A stretch of 35,907 nucleotides of DNA from Myxococcales bacterium (GTDB taxonomy: Bacteria > Myxococcota_A > Polyangia > Palsa-1104 > SHYY01): contig SHYY01000044.1 in NCBI GenBank assembly GCA_009692555.1, forward strand, positions 1 to 35,907, read 5' to 3'. Below the pieces are notes generated by a model, which saw only the letters and a program-made list of their open reading frames with translations, did no database searches and was not told where the DNA came from. The position numbers and the translations under genes are program-made. Below, piece after piece: positions 7,804-17,780 of this stretch (its first letter is position 1; every line of letters starts with the position of its first letter).

Positions 7804-8183
7804 CGCGACCCACCCCGTCCTTCGGCGGGGACCCCAGGCAGCTTCACCAGCTCGTTCCCGTCGACCACCATCTTCCACTGGCCGCCTTCCTGCCACGGCA
7901 CCTTGTCGACCTTGAAGGTGGTGGTGAGCGGGCCGAACCCGGCGGAGAAGTCGTTCCCGGTCCACTCCTTGATCGGCGCGTTCAGGCTCTTGGTGCCGCC
8001 GCCCGAGACCTTCTTGTAGGAGAGTCCGCCATCGGCGGTGACCGTCAGATCGATCCCCACGCCTTTCCAGTTGCCGACGTAGGCACTCTTGTCGGCCGGC
8101 ACCGGCGCCCCTTTGCACGCCGCGAGCGCGAGCAGGGCCATCATGCTGCAACGCAACAACATGCGTCTCGTACGGGTCGTCAT
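7800..8183 (-). CDS. Lipoprotein encoded inside the molybdenum hydroxylase operon
   Basis: 127 aa: a Tat/Sec-like Arg-rich start MTTRTRRMLLRCSMMALLALAAC with lipobox ALAAC, so lipidation at Cys is expected. The mature part (YVGNWKGVGIDLTVTADGGLSYKKVSGG ... FGPLTTTFKVDKVPW) reads as a small beta-barrel or lipocalin-like fold of the kind seen in many short lipoproteins; this is inference. It overlaps hcrA upstream and hcrB downstream by 4 bp each, so it is co-translated with a cytoplasmic enzyme although it is exported. No function is known. Confidence 0.75.
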   Translation of the reverse strand: MTTRTRRMLLRCSMMALLALAACKGAPVPADKSAYVGNWKGVGIDLTVTADGGLSYKKVSGGGTKSLNAPIKEWTGNDFSAGFGPLTTTFKVDKVPWQEGGQWKMVVDGNELVKLPGVPAEGRGGSR

Positions 8184-10678
8184 CGCCGGACCTCCGGTCG
8201 GATCGGGGGGCCGCCCTCTTCCCCGGGGCGCGCCATGCGGGGCTTCTTCGGCTTGTCGTTCGAGGCGGTGCCATCGCCGCCCTCCCACGGAGGCGCCACC
8301 TTGAGCGCCTCGGGCCAGGTCATCTCGGGGAACTTCGACGGGCCGTAGCGGCGGTCCTTCGCGGCGAGCGCCCGGATGATCTTCTCGGGCGTGATCGGGA
8401 TCTCGTCGATCCGCACCCCGATCGCGTCGAACACCGCGTTGGCGAGCGCCGGCATCACCGGGAGGAGCGGCCCCTGCCCCACCTCCTTCGCCCCGAACGG
8501 ACCGCGCGGGTCGGGCTGCTCGACGAGAAACGTCTCCACCGGCGGCATCTCGAAGGTGGTCGGGCTCTTGTACTCGAGCATCGACGGCATCTTGTGCACC
8601 AGCGCGCCGGACAGCTTCGGCGGCAGCCGCCGGAACGCCGATTCCTCCATCAGCGCCTCGCCGAGCGCCATGTAGACCCCGCCCTCGACCTGCCCGCGCG
8701 TCAACACCGGGTTCAGCGCCCGCCCGATGTCGTGCGCGATCCACACCTTCACCACCTCGATCCAGCCGGTCGCGCGATCGACCGCCACCTCGATCACCGA
8801 TGCCGAGTAGGAGTAGGTCGGGGTCGGCCCGACGCCGCCGCCCTTGTACTTCGCGGCCGACATCGGCGGCTTGTACGACCCCGTCGTGCCGAGCGTCCCG
8901 TGCATCGCCTCGCCGTGGATCACCGCGTCCTGCCAGGTCATCCCGCGCTCCGGATCTTCGGAGTCGAACACCCGCGCCTCGGCGAACACCAGCCTTCCCG
9001 CGGGCACGCCGAGCTTCTTCGCCACCGCCGGGGCGATCAGATCGCGCGCCCGCGTCGCCGCCTCGATCGCCGCGTTGCCCATCATCAGCGTCACGCGCGA
9101 CGAGTAGCTCCCGAGATCGACCGGGGTGAGGTCGGTGTCGCCGGTGATGATCCGGATATCGAACGGCGGGACGCCGAGGATCTCCGCCACGCACAGCGCC
9201 AGCACGTCGTCCGAACCCTGGCCGATCTCGGTGGCGCCGCAGAACGCGGTGACGCCCCCCGAGCGGTCGAGCTTGAGCTGCACTCCGCTTTGTGGGAGGT
9301 CATTCCAGTAAATTGGAAGTCCTGCCCCGGAGAGGTAGGCCGAGCACGCCAGTCCGAGGCCACGCGCCATTCCGTCATTTGAGACGATCTTCCCGCGTCG
9401 CTCCTTCCAGCCCGATCCCGCGACCACCTGGTGGATGCATTCGCCGAGGCCGATGGTGTTCACCCGCATGTAGTTCGCGGTCAGCGACGCCGGCTCCACC
9501 AGCTGCTGGAGGCGCAACTGGGCCGGGTCGATCCCCAGCGCCACCGCGATCTTGTCGAGCTGCACCTCCTGGCCGAACCTGGGCTGCGGCGTTCCGTGGC
9601 CGCGCTTGGGGCCGCACGGCGGCTTGTTGGTGAAGGTGCGGCAGCCCCGGAAGCGGTAGCGCGGGATCTTGTAGGTGACGGTCTGGAGCTGGCCGGTGTA
9701 GAAGGTGGAGGCGACGCCGTAGGAGCCGTAGGCGCCGCCGTCGAGCAGCGTGTCGAGGTGCACCGCGACGATCGAGCCGTCGTTCTTCACGCCGGTGCGA
9801 AACTTCATCAGCACCGGGTGGCGCCCGCGGTGGCAGTAGAAGACCTCCTCGCGGGTGAGGCAGATCTTCACCGGCCGCCCGGTCACCAGCGCCGCCTTGG
9901 CGACGACGATCTCGTGATTGAACGGGTCCGACTTTCCGCCGAAGCCGCCGCCGTTCGGGGTGGCGATGACGCGGATGTGAGCCGCCGGCAGCGCGAGCGC
10001 CTTGGTCAGCGCGCGGTGCAGGTAATGCGGCGTCTGGGTCGCCGACCAGACCGTGAGCTTGCCATCGGGATCGATCGCCGCGAGCGTGGCGTGCTGCTCG
10101 ATCGGGAGGTGGGTGTTGCCCTCGTAGAAGAAGACGTCCTCGAAGACGCGATCGGCCCCCGCCAGCGCCTCGTCCACGTCGCCAAAATCAAAGGCCACCT
10201 TCTTGTGGACGTTGGCCTCGTCGCCATACTCGTGGATCCGCGGCTCGGGCGTGGCGAGCGCCTGCTCCGAGTCGGCGATGGTCGTCAGCGGCTCGTAATC
10301 GACCGCGATGAGGTCGAGCGCCGCGAGCGCCTGCTCCTCGCTGTCGGCGATCACCGCGGCGACCGGATCGCCGACGAAGCGCACGCGGTCGAGGCACAGC
10401 GCGTGCTCGTCCTGGCTCACCGGGAGGATTCCGTAGGGGATCGGCGTGTCGGCGCCGGTCAGGACCAGGCGCACCCCGGGAGCGGCGGCGGCGCGCGCGG
10501 TGTCGATCCCGCGGATCCGCGCGTGGGGTAGTCGCGACCGCAGCATCTTGCAATGCAGCATCCGCGGCAGGGTGAGGTCGTCGGCGAAGCGGGTCTGCCC
10601 GGTGACCTTCGCCCGCCCGTCGACGCGCCGGCGCGGAACGCCGACCACGTTCAGCTTGCGGTCACTCCCCTCTGCCAC
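8180..10678 (-). CDS. hcrA: 4-hydroxybenzoyl-CoA reductase-like molybdopterin subunit (alpha)
   Basis: Large catalytic subunit of the xanthine oxidase family, 832 aa. N-terminal domain: KLNVVGVPRRRVDGRAKVTGQTRFADDL; later NGGGFGGKSDPF and KPPCGPKRGHGTPQPRF (molybdenum pterin region), GATEIGQGSDD and, near the C terminus, FGAKEVGQGPLLPVMPA. In most family members the last motif reads GVGE, with Glu as catalytic base; here the aligned position is Gln and a Glu sits three residues earlier. The start GTG at 10678 is taken from the conserved N terminus and overlaps hcrC. Partners are HcrC (2Fe-2S) and HcrB (FAD). Confidence 0.85.
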   Translation of the reverse strand: MAEGSDRKLNVVGVPRRRVDGRAKVTGQTRFADDLTLPRMLHCKMLRSRLPHARIRGIDTARAAAAPGVRLVLTGADTPIPYGILPVSQDEHALCLDRVRFVGDPVAAVIADSEEQALAALDLIAVDYEPLTTIADSEQALATPEPRIHEYGDEANVHKKVAFDFGDVDEALAGADRVFEDVFFYEGNTHLPIEQHATLAAIDPDGKLTVWSATQTPHYLHRALTKALALPAAHIRVIATPNGGGFGGKSDPFNHEIVVAKAALVTGRPVKICLTREEVFYCHRGRHPVLMKFRTGVKNDGSIVAVHLDTLLDGGAYGSYGVASTFYTGQLQTVTYKIPRYRFRGCRTFTNKPPCGPKRGHGTPQPRFGQEVQLDKIAVALGIDPAQLRLQQLVEPASLTANYMRVNTIGLGECIHQVVAGSGWKERRGKIVSNDGMARGLGLACSAYLSGAGLPIYWNDLPQSGVQLKLDRSGGVTAFCGATEIGQGSDDVLALCVAEILGVPPFDIRIITGDTDLTPVDLGSYSSRVTLMMGNAAIEAATRARDLIAPAVAKKLGVPAGRLVFAEARVFDSEDPERGMTWQDAVIHGEAMHGTLGTTGSYKPPMSAAKYKGGGVGPTPTYSYSASVIEVAVDRATGWIEVVKVWIAHDIGRALNPVLTRGQVEGGVYMALGEALMEESAFRRLPPKLSGALVHKMPSMLEYKSPTTFEMPPVETFLVEQPDPRGPFGAKEVGQGPLLPVMPALANAVFDAIGVRIDEIPITPEKIIRALAAKDRRYGPSKFPEMTWPEALKVAPPWEGGDGTASNDKPKKPRMARPGEEGGPPIRPEVRR

Positions 10679-11171
10679 CGGCGGCCTCCTCTTTGCTGCG
10701 TTGCACCATGGTCTGCGCGGCCGCCTCGACCGCCTCGAAGATCTGCAAGTACCCGGTGCAGCGGCAGAGCACGCCCGACAGCGCGGCAGTGATCTCCACG
10801 CGCGACGGAAGCGAATTGCGATCGAGCAGCGCTTGCGCCGTGAGCAACATCGCGGGCGTGCAGTAGCCGCACTGCGCCGCGCCGAGGTCGGCGAAGGCAG
10901 CCTGCAGCGGGTGCAGCGTCGGGCCGTCGGCCATGCCCTCGATGGTGCGGATCTCGGCGCCCTCGGCTTCCAGTCCGAGGAGGAGGCACGACAGCATCGG
11001 CTTGCCGTCCACCAGGACCGCGCAGGCGCCGCACTCGCCAAGCTCGCAGCCGTGCTTGGTGCCGGTCAGGGCGAGGTCCTCGCGCAGCACTTCAAGGAGC
11101 GTCTTGTGGGGCGCGAAGGCGACCTCGACGTCCTCGCCGTTGACCCGGAGCTGCAGGTGGACCTTGTTCAT
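10662..11171 (-). CDS. hcrC: 2Fe-2S subunit of molybdenum hydroxylase (gamma)
   Basis: Small electron-transfer subunit with two [2Fe-2S] clusters, 169 aa. From the start MNKVHLQLRVNGEDVEV: plant-ferredoxin-type Cys42, Cys47, Cys50 and Cys62 (GCELGECGACAV...SC), and the helical-domain set Cys101, Cys104, Cys136, Cys138 (QCGYC...LCRC). This arrangement is shared by CO dehydrogenase CoxS, xanthine dehydrogenase and HcrC. It is first in the operon and overlaps hcrA by 17 bp. A more upstream in-frame ATG gives only a non-conserved extension. Confidence 0.88.
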   Translation of the reverse strand: MNKVHLQLRVNGEDVEVAFAPHKTLLEVLREDLALTGTKHGCELGECGACAVLVDGKPMLSCLLLGLEAEGAEIRTIEGMADGPTLHPLQAAFADLGAAQCGYCTPAMLLTAQALLDRNSLPSRVEITAALSGVLCRCTGYLQIFEAVEAAAQTMVQRSKEEAAGGRGE

Positions 11172-11239
11172 TAGGCAGAGCGTTTTCCGACGGGAAGCGG
11201 CACAAGTCAAGCGCCCGTGGACACCTGTACAGTGGGCCG
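11172..11239. promoter_or_regulatory. Divergent intergenic region hcrC / PQQ-like gene
   Basis: A 68-bp gap between divergent starts. On the plus strand TACAGT at 11228-11233 is a possible -10, six bases before the ATG at 11240, so that message could be leaderless; no good -35 was seen. On the minus strand TTGACT (11211-11206 read backwards) could be a -35 for hcrC, but no clear -10 lies at the right distance. Confidence 0.3.
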
Positions 11240-12451
11240 ATGGACCGGTACTCGTGGACCCTGCTCGTGCTCCTACCGCTCGCCGGCTGCCGGTCGCGCC
11301 TCGGTGAAACCTGGGAGCTGCCCGATGGAGCGACCGCTCTCGTCGACCAGGGTGCGGCCGATCGCGCGGCGCCCGCCGATCTGGTGGCCAGCGTCGATCT
11401 CCCGATCGTGCCGAGCCTGCCCGGGTGGCCGATGCCCGGCCACGGTCCTCAGCACACCTCGCGGAGCGGCGCCCTCGGACCCCAGCATGGAGTCGTGAAG
11501 TGGACGTCGGCGAACAGCTACGCCGGGCCGCCGGTGGTGGGCCCAGGCGGCACGATCTACATGGGCAGCGGCTTCCAGGCTGGCATCTCCGCGCTCTCGC
11601 CCGTCGATGGGCATTTGCTGTGGAGCGCGCCGATCGGCTGTCAGAACCTGGCGCTCGGGCCCGATGGCACGATCTACGCGGATCCGTGCACCAACGTGCC
11701 GCGGCTGTGCGCGATTGATCCCGCGCTGATGAAGACGAAGTGGTGCGCTATCACGCCGGAGGATCCGATCCTGCCGCTCGTCATTGGCGACGATGGAACC
11801 GTCTACGCGTCGTTCGTTAGCGCGCTGGTGGCCCTCGCGCCCAGCGACGGGAAATTCCTCTGGACGGCGAAGCTCGCCAAGCGGGGGCTCGGCTCGGCGC
11901 TCGCGCAAGGCGGCACGGTGATCGCCGTCGACGAGGGCGGCGTGACCGCACTCGATCAAAAGACCGGGCAGGTGAAGTGGTCGGCGAGCCCGGGCCCGGG
12001 GAGCCCCGAGTACTACCCGGGCATCGGCCTCGACGGGTCCATCTACCTCATGTCGGTGAGCCACGGTCCCGGCGTGACGGTGGCGCTCGATCCCGCGAAC
12101 GGAAAGGTTCGCTGGTCGGGGTACTTCGGCTCGGAGGGCGACAACTCCGCGCCCGCGGTCGCGGCCGATGGCTCGCTGCGAATCGCCTTCGAAAATGGGC
12201 TGTTTGCCGTCGCTGCCAACGGAAAGGAGCTGTGGGGCCTCTATTACAACGGGGTGCTTGGCCAGCCGGCGATCGGCGCCGATGGGGTCACCTACATCGG
12301 CACGAGGGGAGGTGTCGTGGCCGCCGTGGGCCCTGAGGGAAAGGAGCGCTGGACGCTCAACCTCGCCGTCGCGAGCGCGCCCGTCATCGGCACGAGCGGG
12401 CTGTTGTACGCGACGGGCAAGGACGGAAAGCTCCGCGCGATCGGACCCTGA
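11240..12451 (+). CDS. PQQ-like beta-propeller lipoprotein
   Basis: 403 aa. Signal MDRYSWTLLVLLPLAGC with lipobox LAGC, then an Asp/Ala-rich linker, then repeats typical of PQQ-enzyme/BamB-like propellers: GPGGTIYMGSG, GPDGTIYADP, GDDGTVYASF, LDGSIYLMS, ADGVTYIGT, each followed by a strand ending in W (VKWTS, LLWSA, FLWTA, VRWSG, ELWGL). These suggest about six to seven blades. No PQQ ligand set or enzyme active site was recognised, so a binding or scaffold role on the cell surface or periplasm is more likely than quinoprotein activity. Confidence 0.8.
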   Translation: MDRYSWTLLVLLPLAGCRSRLGETWELPDGATALVDQGAADRAAPADLVASVDLPIVPSLPGWPMPGHGPQHTSRSGALGPQHGVVKWTSANSYAGPPVVGPGGTIYMGSGFQAGISALSPVDGHLLWSAPIGCQNLALGPDGTIYADPCTNVPRLCAIDPALMKTKWCAITPEDPILPLVIGDDGTVYASFVSALVALAPSDGKFLWTAKLAKRGLGSALAQGGTVIAVDEGGVTALDQKTGQVKWSASPGPGSPEYYPGIGLDGSIYLMSVSHGPGVTVALDPANGKVRWSGYFGSEGDNSAPAVAADGSLRIAFENGLFAVAANGKELWGLYYNGVLGQPAIGADGVTYIGTRGGVVAAVGPEGKERWTLNLAVASAPVIGTSGLLYATGKDGKLRAIGP

Positions 12452-12624
12452 TGGGTCACTGATCGCCCAGGCGGGGATCGTGCCGACGCTGCCCTGACGG
12501 CGGCGAGGCGCGATCGGACCAGGATCACCGCGGCCGTAGCCGTGACCGTGACCGTTCTCCGTCAGGCGCCGTCGCCGATGATCGGCGTGGCCCGATGCTG
12601 CCGTCGGTGCTAGGCTGCCGTCGC
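12452..12624 (+). promoter_or_regulatory. Intergenic region with predicted promoter of nitrite/sulfite reductase
   Basis: Extended -10 TGC-TAGGCT (hexamer 12611-12616), eight bases before the ATG at 12625, suggests a leaderless transcript. A 10-bp direct repeat GCTGCCGTCG flanks it (12597-12606 and 12614-12623) and could be a regulator site. Upstream, CCGTGA units repeat near 12538-12555. No consensus -35 and no gene were seen here. Confidence 0.4.
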
Positions 12625-14870
<2,246 letters not shown>

Positions 14871-14874
<4 letters not shown>

Positions 14875-15464
14875 ACGAGCGAGCGATGCTGGCCCAGCGA
14901 CTGAACGTGAAGCTGTTCCTGCGTGACCCGTCGCGGGTGCGCCCGCGCGACTTCATCCCGGTGTTCCACCGCTTCATCCAGCAGCAGCGGCTGAACGAGC
15001 TGATGATCGACGTGACCGACTACAGCCACGTCCAGGGCGGCCCGGGGGTGGCGCTGATCTGCCACGCCGCGAACTACTTCACCGACGAGGAGGGTGGTCG
15101 GCTCGGGCTGCTCTACGCGCGCAAGCGCGACGCCGAGGGCGACTTCCCGGTGCGGCTCGCCTCGGCGGTGCGCGCGGTGCTCGCGGCGGCGCGTCACCTC
15201 GAGCAGGAGCCTTTGCTGGTCGGGCGGGTGGTCTTCGACGGGGGCGAGCTGCTGGTGCGGGTCAACGACCGCCTGAACGCGCCCAACAGCGACGAGGGCT
15301 TCGCCGCGCTCCAGCCGTCCCTGGAGGCGCTCGGCGCGCGCCTGTACGCCGGCAGCCCGGTGCAGATCGCCCGCCTCGCGGACCCGCGGGAGTGCCTGGG
15401 CGCGCGCCTCACCGCGCCCGAGTCCCCATCGGTGGCGACCCTCCTCGACCGCCTCGCCGGGTGA
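14871..15464 (+). CDS. Conserved partner protein of nitrite/sulfite reductase, function unknown
   Basis: 197 aa, no signal or membrane segment. GTG overlaps the reductase stop (GTGA), so the pair is translationally coupled. Visible features are LNVKLFLRDPSRVRPRDFIPVFHRFIQQQRLNELMIDVTDYSHVQGGPGVALICH and a compact mixed alpha/beta pattern after it. No cofactor motif was recognised: the His and Cys residues do not form a cluster pattern. Coupling to the reductase argues for assembly, electron input or regulation of that enzyme; that is inference only. An alternative start is ATG 14886. Confidence 0.75.
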
Positions 15465-15470
15465 TCGCCG

Positions 15471-15953
15471 ATGTGGAACCTGTCGCCCGAGGAGGAGCGC
15501 GCGCTGATCGAACGCATCCACGCCGGGATGATCGGCGGCGTGCCGTTCAACACGGCGCTCGGGATGCGGGTGGAGGGGGTGGCCGAGGGCACGGCGACGG
15601 TGCTCCTGCCCTATCGCACGGAGCTGGTGGGAAATCCCGACACGGGCGGGCTGCACGGGGGCGTGATCACCAGCCTGATCGATGCGGGCTGCGGGCTGGC
15701 GGTGGTGCTGAAGCTGATGCGCGCGACCCGCATCGCGACGCTCGATCTGCGCATCGACTACCTCAGGCCGGCGACGCCGCCACGCGACGTCCGGGCGCGC
15801 TGCGAGTGCCACAAGGTGACCCGGCAGATCGCGTTCGTGCGCGCCGTCGCGTACCACGACGATCCGGGCGACGCGATCGCCTCCGCCGCGGGGACGTTCA
15901 TGATCTTCGACGAGGGGCGCTCGCCGATGGGCGAGACGGTGAGCAAGCCGTGA
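15471..15953 (+). CDS. PaaI-type hot-dog thioesterase
   Basis: 160 aa. PFNTALGMRVEGVAEGTATVLLPYRTELVGNPDTGGLHGGVITSLIDAGCGLAV carries the PaaI-family LHGGV...D active-site pattern (near residues 60-72), used to hydrolyse acyl-CoA or aryl-CoA thioesters. Six bases separate it from the upstream gene and GTGA overlaps the next, a second hot-dog protein, so the two may form a hetero-oligomer. The physiological thioester is unknown. Confidence 0.85.
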   Translation: MWNLSPEEERALIERIHAGMIGGVPFNTALGMRVEGVAEGTATVLLPYRTELVGNPDTGGLHGGVITSLIDAGCGLAVVLKLMRATRIATLDLRIDYLRPATPPRDVRARCECHKVTRQIAFVRAVAYHDDPGDAIASAAGTFMIFDEGRSPMGETVSKP

Positions 15954-16399
15954 CGAGCGATCTGGCGGCCCTCCTGGCCGAGGCGCGAGCGAGCGGCGAT
16001 CCGGCGGCGCTGGCGGCGGCGGTGCCCTACGCGCGCTTCATTGGCTTCTCGGTGGAGCGTGACCAGGCGGGGCTGGTGGGACGCCTCCGCTACGCGCCGC
16101 ACCTGGTCGGCAACTCGCTCCTGCCGGCGCTCCATGGCGGCACGCTCGGCTCGCTGCTCGAGTCGATCGCCATGTTCGAGCTGCTGCTCCAGTCGAACGC
16201 GCCCGCGGCGCCGCGGATCATCAGCATCACCGTCGAGTACCTCCGATCGGCGCGGCCCGTCGACACGCTGGCGCGCGCGGAGATCACCCGCCACGGGCGG
16301 CGCGTGGCGACGGTGCGCGCGGTGGCGTGGCAGGAGGATCCAGGGAAGCCGGTGGCCGCGGCGAACGCGCACTTCCTGCTCGCCGCGCCCGAGGAGTAG
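15950..16399 (+). CDS. Second PaaI-like hot-dog protein
   Basis: 149 aa from a GTG overlapping the previous stop. YARFIGFSVERDQAGLVGRLRYAPHLVGNSLLPALHGGTLGSLLESIAMFEL is again the hot-dog core with LHGG; the catalytic acidic residue sits as Glu in SLLESI where the first copy has Asp (SLIDAG). The paired arrangement of two distinct PaaI-like genes is common in proteobacteria and actinobacteria. Function as thioesterase or acyl-binding partner; substrate unknown. Confidence 0.82.
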   Translation: MTSDLAALLAEARASGDPAALAAAVPYARFIGFSVERDQAGLVGRLRYAPHLVGNSLLPALHGGTLGSLLESIAMFELLLQSNAPAAPRIISITVEYLRSARPVDTLARAEITRHGRRVATVRAVAWQEDPGKPVAAANAHFLLAAPEE

Positions 16400-16417
16400 G
16401 CCGGGGCGCGCTCCCGG

Positions 16418-17665
16418 TCAGGGCGCGAAGAAGCGATCGAGCGGCACCGCCACCGCGTGCGCCGAGAGTGGGATCACCGTCCTGCCGAGGTAGAGCACCA
16501 CGCCGAAGCGGAACTCGCGCGGGAGCAGCGCCGCGAGCCCTTCGATGCCCTTCGCATCGCCGGGACGAACGGTGGCCGAGTGCTTCACCTCCACGCCGAC
16601 CAGGCGCCGCCCGCGCGCGAGCAGGAAATCGACCTCGAGCTGGCCATGCGTGCGAAAGAAGTGCAGCTCCGTCGCTGCGGCGCACAGCTCGGCGTGGGCG
16701 GTGAGCTGCGCGTGAACCCAGGTCTCGAACAGCGGACCGATCGGGCGGAGGTCGCTGGCGGCGGGCCACGCGTCGACGCCGAGCAGGCTCGCGGCGAGGC
16801 CGGAGTCGCACAGCATCAGCTTGGGCGACTTGACCAGACGCGTGCGCAGGTTGCGGAAGAAGGGCGTGCGGCGCTCGGCGACGAAGGTGGTCTCGAGGAC
16901 GCCCACCCAGCGACGGGCGGTGTCGACCGAGACACCGACGTCGCGGGCGATATCGGTGAGGTTCAGAAGCTGGGCGGTGGTGGCGGCGCAGGCGGTCAGG
17001 AAGCGCAGGAAGGCCGGCGTGTCCTCGATCCGCAGCACCGCCGGCACATCGCGCTCGATGTAGCTCTTGCGGTATTCGCGGAACCAGGCGCGCCGGCCGG
17101 CGTCATCGAGGTGCAGCGCCGGCTCCGGGAAGCCGCCCGCGAGGAAGTCCTTTCCGGTGGGCATGGGACCGGGCTTGACCGCGGCGAAGGTGGCGGCGGC
17201 GTCGCGGGCGCTGTCGCAGGCGAGCAGGCGATCGACGGGAGAGGCCTCGGGGGCGCCGCGCAGCTCGAGGAACGTCATCGGACGGAGCGGGAGCAGCGCG
17301 ACGCGGCCGGCCAGCGACTCGCGGATCCCGCGCAGTGTGTCGAGGCGCGCCGAGCCGGTGACCAGGAACTCCCCGGGCCGCCGCGCGCGGTCCACCACCT
17401 CCTTGATCGCCAGCAGGAGCTCCGGGACGCGCTGGATCTCATCGATGGTGGCGGGCCTCGGGAGCGCGGCGATGAACCCCCGCGGATCGGTGCGGGCGGC
17501 AGCGAGCGCCGAGAGGTCGTCGAGGGTCACGTAGTGGCGGCCCTCGGCCTGCAGGGCGAGGGTGCTCTTGCCCACCTGGCGCGCCCCGACGATCGCCACC
17601 ACCCGAAATTGCGCAAGGGAGGTCTGTAGAAGCGCTGACGCACTCCGCGATTGATCGACGTCCAT
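16418..17665 (-). CDS. DUF4143-type ATPase (AAA plus C-terminal nuclease-like domain)
   Basis: 415 aa. Walker A GARQVGKST at residues 27-35, Walker B-like PATIDEIQRVPELL, sensor-like FLVTGSARLDTL, then a winged-helix middle part (LLNLTDIARDVGVSVDTARRWVGVLETTFV) and the C-terminal DUF4143 block with VDFLLARGRRLVGVEVKHS, a restriction-endonuclease-like D...E-x-K pattern. Such proteins are widespread, often in accessory regions; their roles are not well established. ATG 17665 follows a strong TATAAT by nine bases. It stands alone on the minus strand between plus-strand genes. Confidence 0.85.
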   Translation of the reverse strand: MDVDQSRSASALLQTSLAQFRVVAIVGARQVGKSTLALQAEGRHYVTLDDLSALAAARTDPRGFIAALPRPATIDEIQRVPELLLAIKEVVDRARRPGEFLVTGSARLDTLRGIRESLAGRVALLPLRPMTFLELRGAPEASPVDRLLACDSARDAAATFAAVKPGPMPTGKDFLAGGFPEPALHLDDAGRRAWFREYRKSYIERDVPAVLRIEDTPAFLRFLTACAATTAQLLNLTDIARDVGVSVDTARRWVGVLETTFVAERRTPFFRNLRTRLVKSPKLMLCDSGLAASLLGVDAWPAASDLRPIGPLFETWVHAQLTAHAELCAAATELHFFRTHGQLEVDFLLARGRRLVGVEVKHSATVRPGDAKGIEGLAALLPREFRFGVVLYLGRTVIPLSAHAVAVPLDRFFAP

Positions 17666-17674
17666 GTAGGTGAA

Positions 17675-17702
17675 ATTATACGATGGTGTAAGCGAAATAC
17701 AA
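17675..17702 (-). promoter_or_regulatory. Predicted promoter of the DUF4143 ATPase
   Basis: On the minus strand TTGTAT (17702-17697), 16-bp spacer, TATAAT (17680-17675), then nine bases to the ATG. This is the best -10 in the window, in a locally AT-rich patch. The message would be leaderless or have a leader of one to three bases. Confidence 0.6.
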
Positions 17703-17780
17703 CTGCGGTCCCCACCGCATGGGGCGCCGGCGCTCCAGGTCACCTTGCGCGGGTTCGTAAACGGTGCTTGGCTGCCGGCG

